From: Microvirga arsenatis
GTDB lineage: Bacteria > Pseudomonadota > Alphaproteobacteria > Rhizobiales > Beijerinckiaceae
Direction: 5' to 3'
NCBI RefSeq assembly: GCF_009910705.1
Contig: NZ_JAAAXJ010000003.1
Span: 372,001-436,000, forward strand
Length of the DNA stretch: 64,000 nucleotides
The notes below the pieces were generated by a model, which was not told the DNA's origin, searched no databases, and saw only the letters and a list, made by a program, of their open reading frames with translations. Shown here piece after piece: positions 50,705 to 63,779 of the stretch (the stretch's first letter is position 1; each line of letters opens with the position of its first letter). Position numbers and translations under genes: made by a program.

Positions 50705-53236
50705 ATGGCTTATGAGGGCGACACGCCAAAGGGTTCGGCCATCGACCGTTCCGACCGTCACGGCCATATCGGATGGGTTCTGCTCCTCGCCGCTCTGCTG
50801 GTCGGCGCGACCTTGAGCCTGCGTTTCCTCGGCCTGCAGCAGGCCCAGCCGCTGATCCTCGGCCTGCTCGCCTTCTTCGCCATGGCGGGCGTGTTCTTCC
50901 TCTTTGCCATGGCGATCGGCGTGGTCCAGTTCTCCGGCCAGACCGCCCGCAACGATATCACCAAGCTGATGGCCGACACGTCCGGCGAGGGGCTGGTGGT
51001 TGTGGAGGACGATGGGCGCATCATCTATGCCAACGAGGCCTATCTCGCCCTCGCAGGCGGGGAGGGCGGCGATGTGCGTCCCGTCGAGCGCCTCTTCATG
51101 GGCGCGCCCGAGGTGTCGGAGGCGATCTATCGTCTCGCCCAGGCCGCCCGCGAGCATCGCACGGGCGCCGAGGAGATCCGCCTGTCTCCGTCGCTGAGCG
51201 GCACCCAGGAATTCGGCTGGTACCGCGTGCGCGTGCGCCCCGTGCCGCGTCCCGGCGGGCGGCAGGCCGCGCTGTGGACCATTGCGGAGGTCACCCACGA
51301 ACGCGAGCGTCAGGAAAACGTCTTCCAGGAGCTGCAGCACGCCATCGACTACCTCGATCACGCGCCGGCGGGATTCCTGTCCGTCGATCCCGACGGCTCC
51401 ATCATCTACCTGAACGCCACGCTCGCCTCCTGGCTCGACTACGACCTCGCCCAGGTCGGGTCCGGCGGTCTGGCGCTGTCCGACATCGTGCCCCGCGACG
51501 TGGTGTCGATGATGACCTCGTTCTCGGGCGAGCCGGGCAGCGTGCGCACGGAAACCTTCGATCTCGACCTGCGCCGCCGCAACGGCCAGTTCCTGCCGGT
51601 GCGGCTCTACCACCGCATCGCCTTCGGGCAGGATGGGCGCATGGGCGCATCGCGCACCCTGGTGCTCAACCGCTCCGCAGGCGGCGAGGTGGACGAGGGG
51701 CAGCGGGCGGCCGAGGTGCGCTTCGCCCGCTTCTTCAACAACACGCCCATCGCCATCGCCACCGTTGACCGCGCAGGCCGGATCGTGCATGCCAACGCGC
51801 CCTTCTCCAAGCTGTTCGGCTCCCTGCCGCGCACAGGAGAGCACGGAGCCGACGGCCCATCGATCCTGGAGGTCTTCCGGGAACGCGATTCCCTCGAGGC
51901 GGCCCTCAAGGCTGCGGCCGAGAACAAGGGGGACATTCCGCCCCTCGAGCTGCAGACGAGGGGCGAGAGCGGCGGCTCCGTTCGGGTCTGGGTGACGCCC
52001 GTGGGCGATACGGGCGCGGACGGGGAGACGGCGATCCTCTACGCCCTCGACACCACCGATTTCCGCAAAGTCGAAGAGCAGCTCGCCCAATCCCAGAAGA
52101 TGAATGCGGTGGGCCAGCTCGCCGGCGGCGTGGCGCACGACTTCAACAACGTGCTGCAGGCCATCATCGGCTACAGCGACCTGCTGCTCGCCAATCACCG
52201 GCCCACGGACCCGTCCTTCCAGGACATCATGCAGATCAAGCAGAACGCGAACCGGGCCGCGGGCCTCGTGCGCCAGCTGCTCGCCTTCTCGCGCCGCCAG
52301 ACCCTGCGGCCGGAGGTGCTCAACCTCAACGACCAGCTCTACGACCTGTCGATGCTGCTCAAGCGCCTCCTCGGCGAGCGCGTGGCGCTGGACCTCAACC
52401 ACGGCCGCGACCTCTGGTTCGTGAAGGCGGACGTGAACCAGTTCGAGCAGGTGGTGGTGAACCTCGCGGTGAACGCGCGCGACGCCATGCCGAACGGCGG
52501 CAGGCTCTCCATCCGCACCGCCAACGTGTCCGCCGCCGAGGCGGGGCGCCTCGCCGTGAGCGGCATGCCGGCGGCCGACTACGTCATGGTCGAGGTCTCC
52601 GACACGGGCTCCGGCATGACCCCGGACGTGCTCGAAAAGATCTTCGAGCCGTTCTTCACCACCAAGGAGGTGGGCAAGGGCACGGGTCTGGGCCTCTCCA
52701 CCGTCTTCGGCATCGTCAAGCAGTCGGGCGGCTATATCGACGTGGATTCCAGGCCCGGCGAGGGCACGACCTTCCGCATCTACCTGCCGCGGCACATTCC
52801 GGCGGTGCAGGAGACGCCCGAGGAGGCAAAGCCCGAGACGGCGAAGAAGCCCGCCGCCGACATGACGGGGCAGGGCACCATCCTGCTGGTGGAGGACGAG
52901 GATCCGGTGCGCGCCGTGAACGCCCGGGCCCTCTCCGCCCGCGGCTACACGGTGCTGGAGGCGGCCTCCGGCGTGGAGGCCCTGGACATCATCCGGGAGC
53001 GCGGCGAGCCGGTCGATCTCGTGGTCTCCGACGTGGTCATGCCGGAGATGGACGGCCCGACGCTGCTCGGCGAATTGCGCAAGCTCTACCCCGACCTCAA
53101 GGTGATCTTCGTCTCCGGCTATGCCGAGGAGGCCTTCCGCAAGAACCTTCCCGAAGGGGAGGAGTTCAACTTCCTGCCCAAGCCCTTCAGCCTGCGCCAG
53201 CTCGTCGAGACGGTGAAGCAGGCGATGGCTCGCTAA
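50705..53236 (+). CDS. cckA: Hybrid sensor histidine kinase CckA
   Basis: An 843-residue membrane kinase. Two transmembrane helices at about 21-42 and 48-75. PAS domains start near 95 ([20 protein letters not shown]), 218 ([20 protein letters not shown]) and 345 ([20 protein letters not shown]). The HisKA domain has the phospho-His in [20 protein letters not shown] (about residue 479), the HATPase domain has N, G1 and G2 boxes ([31 protein letters not shown]), and the receiver has the phospho-Asp in [12 protein letters not shown]. This is the CckA plan. CckA starts the phosphorelay through ChpT to CtrA. Its upstream region carries an exact CtrA box and recA follows. Confidence 0.95.
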   Translation: MAYEGDTPKGSAIDRSDRHGHIGWVLLLAALLVGATLSLRFLGLQQAQPLILGLLAFFAMAGVFFLFAMAIGVVQFSGQTARNDITKLMADTSGEGLVVVEDDGRIIYANEAYLALAGGEGGDVRPVERLFMGAPEVSEAIYRLAQAAREHRTGAEEIRLSPSLSGTQEFGWYRVRVRPVPRPGGRQAALWTIAEVTHERERQENVFQELQHAIDYLDHAPAGFLSVDPDGSIIYLNATLASWLDYDLAQVGSGGLALSDIVPRDVVSMMTSFSGEPGSVRTETFDLDLRRRNGQFLPVRLYHRIAFGQDGRMGASRTLVLNRSAGGEVDEGQRAAEVRFARFFNNTPIAIATVDRAGRIVHANAPFSKLFGSLPRTGEHGADGPSILEVFRERDSLEAALKAAAENKGDIPPLELQTRGESGGSVRVWVTPVGDTGADGETAILYALDTTDFRKVEEQLAQSQKMNAVGQLAGGVAHDFNNVLQAIIGYSDLLLANHRPTDPSFQDIMQIKQNANRAAGLVRQLLAFSRRQTLRPEVLNLNDQLYDLSMLLKRLLGERVALDLNHGRDLWFVKADVNQFEQVVVNLAVNARDAMPNGGRLSIRTANVSAAEAGRLAVSGMPAADYVMVEVSDTGSGMTPDVLEKIFEPFFTTKEVGKGTGLGLSTVFGIVKQSGGYIDVDSRPGEGTTFRIYLPRHIPAVQETPEEAKPETAKKPAADMTGQGTILLVEDEDPVRAVNARALSARGYTVLEAASGVEALDIIRERGEPVDLVVSDVVMPEMDGPTLLGELRKLYPDLKVIFVSGYAEEAFRKNLPEGEEFNFLPKPFSLRQLVETVKQAMAR

Positions 53237-53245
53237 CCCATTGAA

Positions 53246-53261
53246 TTAACTTATCATTAAC
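53246..53261. promoter_or_regulatory. CtrA box upstream of recA
   Basis: TTAACTTATCATTAAC is an exact TTAA-N7-TTAAC motif, 10 bp past the cckA stop codon and 46 bp before the LexA box, 147 bp from the recA start codon. It implies that recA (or a transcript ending from cckA) is under CtrA control. Motif evidence only. Confidence 0.6.
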
Positions 53262-53306
53262 CCTGCGTCATCGTGCCCTGCACAGGATCTGTGAATTCCT
53301 GAAAGA

Positions 53307-53321
53307 GAACGAAAAAAGAAC
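53307..53321 (+). promoter_or_regulatory. LexA (SOS) operator of recA
   Basis: GAAC-N7-GAAC (53307-53310 and 53318-53321) is the exact alphaproteobacterial LexA box. A further GAAC at 53332 is 10 bp later and off the 7-bp spacing. The operator lies immediately upstream of a plausible promoter -35, TTGTAA at 53322-53327, with -10 TACATA at 53344-53349 (16-bp spacer). LexA bound here would block polymerase. Confidence 0.9.
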
Positions 53322-53349
53322 TTGTAAGGGGGAACAAAGTGAGTACATA
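53322..53349 (+). promoter_or_regulatory. Candidate recA promoter
   Basis: TTGTAA and TACATA separated by 16 bp, directly after the LexA box and 59 bp before the recA start codon. A second -10 candidate, TATATT, overlaps at 53348. Assignment is by motif and position. Confidence 0.5.
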
Positions 53350-53407
53350 TATTCTCTCAACACCGCGTTGAGATTCACTCTTCCTCCTGCCATAAGGATG
53401 TTAGGTC

Positions 53408-54502
<1,095 letters not shown>

Positions 54503-54582
54503 CGCATGGCCCGGACAAGTCGGATCCGGTGATCCGAAGGGCCATGCACAAAGAAGTTTGCTCTCCTTCAAGGGCAAAGAGA

Positions 54583-54613
54583 GGCCGTCGCGAGAGATCG
54601 CGGCGGTCTTTTT
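54583..54613 (+). terminator. Rho-independent terminator of recA
   Basis: GGCCGTCGCGA, loop GAGA, and TCGCGGCGGTC, an 11-bp stem with two wobble pairs, followed by TTTTT. It lies 81 bp after the recA stop codon. Confidence 0.85.
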
Positions 54614-54648
54614 CATCGGGGTGGCACGGATACGGGTGCGACAGAGCC

Positions 54649-54753
54649 TAGAGCGGTTGGCGGTTCCACGGAATCGCCAACCGCACTGTCAGTCTTTAGT
54701 TTGTCGCCATTTCGGACGGAAAACCGGTTCCCACTTTTCCTGAAATGGCTCTA
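54649..54753. repeat. Rhizobial extragenic palindrome overlapping the pagL-like stop codon
   Basis: A 105-bp element bounded by TAGAGC (54649-54654) and GCTCTA (54748-54753). The left part is a 15-bp near-perfect stem with arms 54653-54667 and 54670-54684 (one wobble pair). The right part has CGGACGGAAAACCGG and CACTTTTCCTGAAATGGC, a sequence I recognise from dispersed palindromes in rhizobial genomes (Mesorhizobium, Agrobacterium relatives). Its last 3 bp include the pagL-like stop codon. Confidence 0.6.
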
Positions 54754-55437
54754 TCGCAGATCCACGCGGATCCCGGCACCGATGAAGTTCGATCCGGATT
54801 CGCGCTCCGCGACGAGCCCGAAAATCCCGGAGCGGTGATGGATCCGGGGGACGAAATACACGCCCGGCAGGGAGGCGTGGGAGAACTCCGCCTCGAAGGC
54901 GAGATAGTTGAGGAAGCGGCTGCGCTCGACCCGGAAGCTGCCCTCCAGCCTCGGCCGCTCCGAGGCGTAGGAGAGACCTTCGCCGAAGGCGAGGTTGACG
55001 CTCAGGCCCCCGAAGAGCGGGATCCGGCCCGTCCGGAACATGAGCGCGATCGTGCCCTCCCAATGGCTCTGATCGCCGAAATGACGCAGGACCTGCGCCT
55101 CCAGCTCGATGCGGTTGCCGTGAAATGCGAAGTCCGTGCCCGGCAGCGGGATGGAGAAGGAGGGGACGATCACCCGCGAAAGGCCGGCACCCATGAAGTA
55201 GGCAGGTTCCGCGGCCAGGCGGCCGGTCACGGCGCGCTCGGGGATCTCCAGCAGATCGGCATTGACCCACTGGCTGCCATAGGCGGTGAGGTGCCACTCC
55301 CGCTGATGGCCTTGAGACGCAGCGGGACTGCCGAAGAGGCCAAGGCCGAGCCAGGCCGCGCCGGCAAGACTGGATGCAAGTCGAAGGCGCGATCTGCGGT
55401 TTGCCGGCCGAAAAAAGGCCGCTGAAGGAACAACCAT
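54751..55437 (-). CDS. PagL-like lipid A 3-O-deacylase (acyloxyacyl hydrolase family)
   Basis: A 228-residue outer-membrane beta-barrel. Residues 1 to about 41 form a signal peptide (FRPANRRSRLRLASSLAGAA then WLGLGLFGSPAASQG). Alternating hydrophobic strands follow (EWHLTAYGSQWVNADLLEIP). The PagL catalytic motif appears as R-I-HHRSG-IFG near residue 200, equal to the family's H-x-S with nearby Glu in VAERESGSNFIGAGIRV. PagL removes the 3-linked acyl chain from lipid A. The ATG at 55437 is preferred; the alternative adds 24 residues. The stop codon lies inside an extragenic palindrome. Confidence 0.78.
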   Translation of the reverse strand: MVVPSAAFFRPANRRSRLRLASSLAGAAWLGLGLFGSPAASQGHQREWHLTAYGSQWVNADLLEIPERAVTGRLAAEPAYFMGAGLSRVIVPSFSIPLPGTDFAFHGNRIELEAQVLRHFGDQSHWEGTIALMFRTGRIPLFGGLSVNLAFGEGLSYASERPRLEGSFRVERSRFLNYLAFEAEFSHASLPGVYFVPRIHHRSGIFGLVAERESGSNFIGAGIRVDLR

Positions 55438-55556
55438 ATGAAAAACACCGGATATGATCCGAGGCCACAACGGCCGGAACCAGGTTAGCACCAGAACGGT
55501 CGGACACAACCCGCCGCCCGTTTGCGCCTTTCCGCGCCGGGCGGCACAATCCGGCC

Positions 55557-56117
55557 ATGCTGCCCATGCTCGCCACCGAGCGCCTGCGGCTGGAGCCGGT
55601 CGCCAATGGCGATCTCGGCCGCCTGCTCGGCCTTCTGATCCGGCCCGAGATCCGGCGCTATCTGTGCGACGCCGCCGTCCTGGACCGCGCCCAGGTCGAG
55701 AGCCTGACGGGCGAGGCTGCTGCCCTGGCGCCGCGGGGGCTCGGGCTCTGGTCCATCCGAGACGAGGACGGCGCCTGGCTCGGGATCCTCGGTCTGCAGC
55801 CGGTCTCCGCGGTTGCGGCCACGGCCTGGCCTGCTTTCGCGGAGGAGGTGGAGCCCCTCGTCGCGATCGATCCGCTGGCCTGGGGGCGCGGCTATGCGAC
55901 GGAGGCTGTCAGGCGGGCTGCGGCCTATGCCCGGGACGATCTCGGCCTGCATCGCCTCGTCGCCCTTGCGGACGAGCCGAACGTCCGCTCCCACAGGCTC
56001 CTGGCACGGGTGGGCTTCCAGCCTGTCGGAACGGGGCAGGGGCCGCGGCACCTGCTGCAGGCCTATTCGCTTTCCCTGCCGAAACGCCGCCTCGACAGCG
56101 CAGGCATAGGCAGCTAA
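55557..56117 (+). CDS. GNAT-family N-acetyltransferase (RimJ/RimL-like)
   Basis: A 186-residue GNAT domain of the Acetyltransf_3 branch. It starts MLPMLATERLRLEPVANGDL, has the strand GLWSIRDEDGAWLGILGLQ, the acetyl-CoA loop in LAWGRGYATEAVRRAAAYAR, and LHRLVALADEPNVRSHRLLA before VGFQPVGTG. The RimJ/RimL branch acetylates N-termini or small amines. It lies 61 bp upstream of alaS on the same strand and could be its operon partner, though alaS probably has its own promoter. Confidence 0.88.
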   Translation: MLPMLATERLRLEPVANGDLGRLLGLLIRPEIRRYLCDAAVLDRAQVESLTGEAAALAPRGLGLWSIRDEDGAWLGILGLQPVSAVAATAWPAFAEEVEPLVAIDPLAWGRGYATEAVRRAAAYARDDLGLHRLVALADEPNVRSHRLLARVGFQPVGTGQGPRHLLQAYSLSLPKRRLDSAGIGS

Positions 56118-56178
56118 AACCGGCCACCATCAGATCTTTCGGGCCCTGAAAAGCCCCATTCCTCGAGCTTGAGAACCC

Positions 56179-58848
<2,670 letters not shown>

Positions 58849-58854
58849 GAACAC

Positions 58855-58890
58855 GCGTCATCCCGGACGGCGAAGGCCGATCCGGGATCG
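58855..58890. repeat. Palindromic extragenic half-element (GTCAT-CCCGG family), copy C
   Basis: GCGTCATCCCGG, then CCGGGATCG arms around an inner CGGC-gaa-GGCCG hairpin. It is nearly identical to the left half of copy B at 41251 but lacks the mirrored right half. It begins 7 bp after alaS and could end that transcript. It shows that the family exists as half and full copies. Confidence 0.6.
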
Positions 58891-58909
58891 CCTGACGGTA
58901 TAAGAGCGC

Positions 58910-60193
58910 TTAATTCTTCGTCACCCTCCAGACCGTGTTCGACAGGTCGTCGGCGACGATCAGGGCGCCGCGCGGGTCCACGGTCACCCCGACCGGCCGG
59001 CCCCGCGTCCTGCCCTCGTCGAGCAGGAAGCCGGACACGAAATCGATCGGTTCGCCGGCGGGCCTGCCGTCGCGGAACGGCACGAAGACCACCTTGTAGC
59101 CAACCGGCACGCTGCGGTTCCAGCTGCCGTGCTCGCCGACGAATACGCCGTCGGCGAAGTCCGGACCCATGGCCGGGGACGAGAAGGCCACGCCCAGCGC
59201 CGCCACGTGCGAGCCCAGGGCGTAGTCGGGCCGGATCGCCGAGGCGACCTTTGCCGGATCCTGCGGATGGGCGCGCGGGTCGACGTTCTGGCCCCAGTAG
59301 CTGAAGGGCCAGCCGTAGAAGCCGCCCTCGCGCACGGAGGTCAGGTAATCCGGGACGAGGTTGGGGCCGATCTCGTCCCGCTCGTTCACGACGGCCCAGA
59401 GCTGGCCCGTGCCCGGCTGGATGGTGAGCGCCGTGGGGTTGCGCAGGCCGGTCGCATAGGGCTTGTGCGCGCCCGTCTGGGGGTCGATCTGCCAGATCAT
59501 CGCCCGGTCTTCCTCGACATCCATCCCGCGCTCGGTGATGTTGCTGTTGGATCCGATGCCCACATAGAGGAAGCGTCCGTCCGCGCTGGCCGTCATCGCC
59601 TTCGTCCAGTGGTGATTGATCACCGCGGGCAGATCCGCCACCTTCACCGGCGGCCCGCTCGCCTGGGTCTGGCCGTCGCGGTAATCGAAGCGCACCAGGG
59701 AATCCTGATTGGCCACGTAGATAGCGCCTTTGACGAAGGCGAGGCCGTAGGGCGCGTTGAGCCTGTCGGCGAAGACGCCCTGCATCTCGTAGGTGCCGTC
59801 GCCGTCTGCGTCGCGCAGCAGCGTCAGCCGATCGCCGCCCTTCACCGCGCTCTTGCCGAGGCTCTTGATGAAGCCTGCAATGATGTCCTTGGGGCGCAGC
59901 GAAGGCGCGTAGCCGCCGGACCCCTCGGCCACCAGGATGTCGCCGTTGGGGAGCGCCAGGGTCTGGCGCGGGATCTTGAGATCCGTGGCGATAGGCTGAA
60001 TCTTGAAGCCCTCCGGCACCTTCGGTAGCTCGTTGCCCCATTGAGCCGGTCTCGGGATCTTCATGGAGGGCAGAAGGCCCCGCTCCGGCTCGGGAAGGTT
60101 CGGGTTCGGGCCATATTGCGGCGGCTCGGGGTCGCCGTTGCAGGCGGTGAGGGCGAGGCCAAAGGCGGCGATCAGGAGGGTCGAGCGCATCAT
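58910..60193 (-). CDS. Sorbosone/glucose dehydrogenase-family lipoprotein
   Basis: A 427-residue beta-propeller protein of the sorbosone dehydrogenase/PQQ-glucose dehydrogenase B (YliI/GDH) family. A signal peptide with lipobox LTAC puts a lipidated Cys at about residue 18. Propeller blades include QTLALPNGDILVAEGSGGYA, NAPYGLAFVKGAIYVANQDS, GIGSNSNITERGMD and VFVGEHGSWNRSVPVGYKVV. It probably oxidises sugars or aldoses on the periplasmic face with PQQ as cofactor. Its start overlaps the stop of the upstream DUF2231 gene by 4 bp, which suggests that the membrane protein is its electron acceptor or anchor. Confidence 0.88.
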   Translation of the reverse strand: MMRSTLLIAAFGLALTACNGDPEPPQYGPNPNLPEPERGLLPSMKIPRPAQWGNELPKVPEGFKIQPIATDLKIPRQTLALPNGDILVAEGSGGYAPSLRPKDIIAGFIKSLGKSAVKGGDRLTLLRDADGDGTYEMQGVFADRLNAPYGLAFVKGAIYVANQDSLVRFDYRDGQTQASGPPVKVADLPAVINHHWTKAMTASADGRFLYVGIGSNSNITERGMDVEEDRAMIWQIDPQTGAHKPYATGLRNPTALTIQPGTGQLWAVVNERDEIGPNLVPDYLTSVREGGFYGWPFSYWGQNVDPRAHPQDPAKVASAIRPDYALGSHVAALGVAFSSPAMGPDFADGVFVGEHGSWNRSVPVGYKVVFVPFRDGRPAGEPIDFVSGFLLDEGRTRGRPVGVTVDPRGALIVADDLSNTVWRVTKN

Positions 60194-60621
60194 CTCACGC
60201 CTCCGGACTGGAACCCGGAATAGCCGATCCAGGCCGCGACGAGGGCCAGGAGCGTCGTGACCGCCGACAGATAGACGGCCTCCGGCATGGTCGCCCAGGC
60301 ATCCTTCGCGTGGACGAGGGCATTGACGAGGCCGAGCCCCCACATGGCGAGCAGCACGACGAAATAGAGCGCCAGCCGCCCCTTGCGGGCCGGTCCCCTG
60401 CGAAAGAGATTGACCAGCGCCCAGAGCACGGCGAAGCCACCGCCGAACAACCCGCCGGCGATGAGCCAGGACGAGAAGTTCGCCCACTGCACATGATAGG
60501 TCGACCGATAGGCGAGATCGCTGAGCAGAGCACCCGCGAACAGGGGCAATGGGAAGGCAAGAAGGATGGCGTGAAGAGGATGAAGCGGCCTCAGAGCCCC
60601 TGGGCTGGATAGGGCAACCAC
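60190..60621 (-). CDS. DUF2231 membrane protein
   Basis: A 143-residue membrane protein with four hydrophobic helices and the family motif LHPLHAILLAFPLPLFAGAL near the N-terminus. DUF2231 proteins are small inner-membrane proteins, often next to periplasmic oxidoreductases, and are suspected to hold heme through conserved His. Here the conserved His residues are in RPLHPLHAI. It overlaps the sugar dehydrogenase start by 4 bp (ATGA), so the pair is translated together. Function is not established. Confidence 0.85.
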   Translation of the reverse strand: MVALSSPGALRPLHPLHAILLAFPLPLFAGALLSDLAYRSTYHVQWANFSSWLIAGGLFGGGFAVLWALVNLFRRGPARKGRLALYFVVLLAMWGLGLVNALVHAKDAWATMPEAVYLSAVTTLLALVAAWIGYSGFQSGGVR

Positions 60622-60813
60622 AGCATCTCCTCCCGTTCCTGGACCGGCCGCGCGACGTCGCGTCCGGCAAAGGTTTGCGGGGTCAATGCATCAGCGGTCA
60701 CTCGGTTGCGAAAACAGTCCTCATCCGCCGGCGGCAGCCATGGGATCGTCCATGGGCCGCTCTACGGGAAAGGAACGCGGGTTGCTCCAGGCAGCGGACA
60801 GCGCGGCGGATCT

Positions 60814-61284
60814 TCAATCGTGATCCGGATGCTGCCGCGAGGCCATCTTCTGCAACTGTTCCGGCGAGGCGCCATCCTCCGTCCGCTCGCCGGGCAGGGT
60901 GTGCAGCTTTTCGAAGGCGGGCAGCCTGCTCTCGATGCCGTACTGGATCTCGGGGGTGACCCGGCCCGGCTCGTCGAGGCTGCCGATGGAGACCGTGATG
61001 CGGTTGCGCTCCACATAAGAAAAGGTCAGCGGCGTGCCGCAATCCCGGCAGAAGCCGCGCTCCACCGCCTCCGAACTCCTGAAGATGCCGGGCCGACCCT
61101 TGGTCCAGACCAGATCCTTTCGCGGCACGCCGGTGAGCGGCGCGAAGTAGTTGCCGAAGGCCTTCTGGCACATGCGGCAATGGCAGATGCTGGCATGGGT
61201 CGGCTCCGACATGAGCGCATAGCGCACCGCCCCGCACTGGCAGCCGCCGGTCATGACAGCGGAGCGGGTCTCTTCTGAGGGCAT
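60814..61284 (-). CDS. GFA/CENP-V-fold zinc protein
   Basis: A 156-residue protein with the glutathione-dependent formaldehyde-activating (GFA) fold. Zinc-binding cysteines appear in GGCQCGAVRYAL, ICHCRMCQKAF and GFCRDCGTPLTF. GFA proteins bind zinc through these and often act in formaldehyde or S-hydroxymethylglutathione chemistry, but many members have no known substrate. The start at 61284 has an excellent GGGAGGAG site; the longer reading adds nine residues without support. It stands alone, 192 bp upstream of the DUF2231 gene. Confidence 0.87.
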   Translation of the reverse strand: MPSEETRSAVMTGGCQCGAVRYALMSEPTHASICHCRMCQKAFGNYFAPLTGVPRKDLVWTKGRPGIFRSSEAVERGFCRDCGTPLTFSYVERNRITVSIGSLDEPGRVTPEIQYGIESRLPAFEKLHTLPGERTEDGASPEQLQKMASRQHPDHD

Positions 61285-61487
61285 GATCTCCTCCCGTCTG
61301 GCTTTGCCCATTCAGCCCAAAGCCCCCACCCGGCTTGCCGCGATGGATGGTCCTAGACTATGTTCTGCTATATCGACGCTGTAGCTCCAGCGCCTTCAGA
61401 ATGATCGCAGCTCCGGCAGGGCGCAAGGTGCAAGCCGGCTCACCCAGCCGATGCTGCGCCTGCCTTACGAAAGGATTGCCCGAGCCG

Positions 61488-62372
61488 ATGTTCGGACGTT
61501 GGTTTCACAAGCGGGAGGCGTTCAATGCCTTCTGGCACGGCGCAGCCTTGAGTCCTGTTGCGGTCATGAGTTTGAACTCGTTTCTCAGCCGCGGTTTCTC
61601 CGTCGATCTCTACACTTATGGCGATGTGAAGTTCGTGCCTGCCGGCGTCAGCCGGAGGCCTGCGGAGGCCATCCTGCCGAAGGAGAGGCTCTTCGAGGCC
61701 CATGGAGGCTTCGAGCATTTTGCGGACCTGTTCCGCTATTGCCTGATCAGGAAGGTGGGTGGCTGGTGGATCGATACGGACGTGGTCTGCAACACCGATC
61801 GCGTGCCGCGCACAGACATCGCCTTTGCCTTTGCCGACCGCGCCGGCACGATCAATAACGGCCAGTTCAAATTCCCCCGCAGCCATCCTGTCATGGTGCG
61901 CGCTGCCGAGGAGGCTGCGGCGGCGGACATCTCGGCCTGGGGCGCGTCGGGTCCCGATCTGCTGACGCGGATCGTTGCCGGGGCGGGGATCGACCGGTAC
62001 CGCTGGGACCAAAGCCAGCTCTACCCGATCCACTGGGCCGAGGCCGCGAAGCTTCTGCTGCCGGAATACAGGGGCGAACTCGAGGAACGGACAAGGCGCT
62101 CCGCGTTCATCCATCTCTATGCGGCCATGTTCCGCCTGCAATGCGGCTTCGATCCCAACCGCTTCCTGCCGCCGAAGGGCAGCTATCTGGAGGGGCTCTA
62201 CCTGCGCTATGGGATCGGAGAGGCGGCCGATCACCTGGAGCCGGTCGACGAGGCCGCCTTGAGACAAAGGATCGTGCCGGCCGTGCAAGAGCCGTGGCTG
62301 CAGAACGTCCTCGCTCAGGAGGGGCTGCAATTCTCCTTCGCCGATGCGGCGCAGAGGCTATCCGCGGGTTAA
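61488..62372 (+). CDS. GT32-like glycosyltransferase (DXD type)
   Basis: A 294-residue glycosyltransferase of the Gly_transf_sug/capsular-polysaccharide type. It starts MFGRWFHKREAFNAFWHGAA. The metal-binding DXD lies in KVGGWWIDTDVVCNTD, preceded by FRYCLIRKVGG. The C-terminus holds TRRSAFIHLYAAMFRLQCGF. No membrane segment. Its acceptor is unknown; a surface polysaccharide or an unlinked O-antigen is the usual role. ATG 61488 is chosen because the codons upstream are not family-like. No other polysaccharide genes are adjacent. A bidirectional terminator separates it from icd. Confidence 0.83.
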   Translation: MFGRWFHKREAFNAFWHGAALSPVAVMSLNSFLSRGFSVDLYTYGDVKFVPAGVSRRPAEAILPKERLFEAHGGFEHFADLFRYCLIRKVGGWWIDTDVVCNTDRVPRTDIAFAFADRAGTINNGQFKFPRSHPVMVRAAEEAAAADISAWGASGPDLLTRIVAGAGIDRYRWDQSQLYPIHWAEAAKLLLPEYRGELEERTRRSAFIHLYAAMFRLQCGFDPNRFLPPKGSYLEGLYLRYGIGEAADHLEPVDEAALRQRIVPAVQEPWLQNVLAQEGLQFSFADAAQRLSAG

Positions 62373-62401
62373 GGCCGCCTCGTCTCGTGAGGCCCAAAAG
62401 A

Positions 62402-62428
62402 AAACGGCCGGAGCGAGCCCGGCCGTTT
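62402..62428. terminator. Bidirectional terminator between glycosyltransferase gene and icd
   Basis: AAACGGCCGG and the exact complement CCGGCCGTTT around a 7-nt loop, with flanking A and T runs. It lies 30 bp after the glycosyltransferase stop codon and 29 bp before the icd stop, serving both. Confidence 0.88.
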
Positions 62429-62456
62429 CATCTTCAGAGTTTCCCGAGCACTCGGC

Positions 62457-63671
62457 TCAAGCCGCCATCGCTTTTTTAAGGTTCTCGTCGATCTTGTCGA
62501 GGAAGCCGGTGGTGGAGAGCCACTTCTGTTCGGCGCCGACGAGGAGCGCGAGGTCCTTGGTCATGTAGCCGGATTCGACCGTATCGACGCAGACCTTCTC
62601 GAGGGTGGCGGCGAAGCGGGCGAGCTCCTCGTTGTTGTCGAGCTTGGCGCGGTGCGCGAGGCCGCGGGTCCAGGCGAAGATCGAGGCGATGGAGTTGGTG
62701 GAGGTCTCCTTGCCCTTCTGGTGCTCGCGGTAGTGGCGGGTCACGGTGCCGTGCGCCGCTTCCGCCTCGACGGTCTTGCCGTCCGGCGTCATCAGCACGG
62801 AGGTCATGAGGCCGAGCGAGCCGAAGCCCTGCGCCACCGTGTCGGACTGCACGTCGCCGTCGTAGTTCTTGCACGCCCACACATAGCCGCCCGACCACTT
62901 GAGGGCCGAGGCCACCATGTCGTCGATGAGGCGGTGCTCGTAGGTGAGGCCGAGGGCCTCGAACTGGGACTTGAACTCGGCGTCGTAGATCTCCTGGAAG
63001 ATGTCCTTGAAGCGGCCGTCATAGGCCTTGAGGATGGTGTTCTTCGTGGAGAGATAGACCGGGAAGCGGCGGTTCAGGCCGTAATTGAACGAGGCGCGGG
63101 CGAAGTCGCGGATCGACTCGTCCAGGTTGTACATCGCCATCGCGACGCCGGCCTCGGGGAACTTGAACACCTCCTTCTCGATGACCGTGCCGTCCTCGCC
63201 CTCGAACTTGATGGTCAGGCGGCCCTTGCCGGGCACCTTGAAGTCCGTGGCGCGGTACTGGTCGCCGAAGGCGTGGCGGCCGACGATGATCGGCTGGGTC
63301 CAGCCGGGAACGAGGCGCGGAACGTTCTTGCAGATGATGGGCTCGCGGAAGATCACGCCGCCGAGGATGTTGCGGATCGTGCCGTTGGGCGACTTCCACA
63401 TTTCCTTCAGGTTGAACTCCTTCACCCGGGCCTCGTCCGGCGTGATGGTGGCGCACTTCACGCCGACGCCGTACTTCTTGATGGCCTCGGCGGCCTCGAC
63501 CGTGACCTTGTCGTTGGTGGCGTCGCGGTGCTCGATGCCGAGGTCGTAGTACTTCAGGTCGATGTCGAGATAGGGGTGGATCAGCTTGTCCTTGATGAAC
63601 TGCCAAATGATGCGGGTCATCTCGTCGCCGTCGAGCTCGACGACCGGATTGGCAACCTTGATCTTCGCCAT
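62457..63671 (-). CDS. icd: NADP-dependent isocitrate dehydrogenase
   Basis: A 404-residue homodimeric (eukaryote-like) isocitrate dehydrogenase. It starts [20 protein letters not shown], and substrate motifs are [40 protein letters not shown] and the metal ligands in [24 protein letters not shown] specificity is shown by the cluster [20 protein letters not shown]. It makes 2-oxoglutarate and NADPH in the TCA cycle. The start follows a TTGCGC-AAGGTGA region. Upstream 108 bp separates it from the phospholipase A2-like gene. Confidence 0.97.
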   Translation of the reverse strand: MAKIKVANPVVELDGDEMTRIIWQFIKDKLIHPYLDIDLKYYDLGIEHRDATNDKVTVEAAEAIKKYGVGVKCATITPDEARVKEFNLKEMWKSPNGTIRNILGGVIFREPIICKNVPRLVPGWTQPIIVGRHAFGDQYRATDFKVPGKGRLTIKFEGEDGTVIEKEVFKFPEAGVAMAMYNLDESIRDFARASFNYGLNRRFPVYLSTKNTILKAYDGRFKDIFQEIYDAEFKSQFEALGLTYEHRLIDDMVASALKWSGGYVWACKNYDGDVQSDTVAQGFGSLGLMTSVLMTPDGKTVEAEAAHGTVTRHYREHQKGKETSTNSIASIFAWTRGLAHRAKLDNNEELARFAATLEKVCVDTVESGYMTKDLALLVGAEQKWLSTTGFLDKIDENLKKAMAA

Positions 63672-63779
63672 GATCTCACCTTGCGCTAAAGGGCTGGAAC
63701 GGGCCTGCCCTGCGGCAGGCTGTTGCGGCGGCTATAGCGCGGTTATGGCCGGCGGGGAAGGTGGAAGGCGCAAAGGAAT

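Noticed and set aside
50591-52795. A 734-codon minus-strand frame over cckA
   Set aside because: Antisense to a kinase with complete HisKA, HATPase and receiver motifs; no domain seen in the opposite frame.
53332-53335. A third GAAC near the recA LexA box as an extra half-site
   Set aside because: It is 10 bp from the previous GAAC, not 7, so it does not complete a second LexA box.
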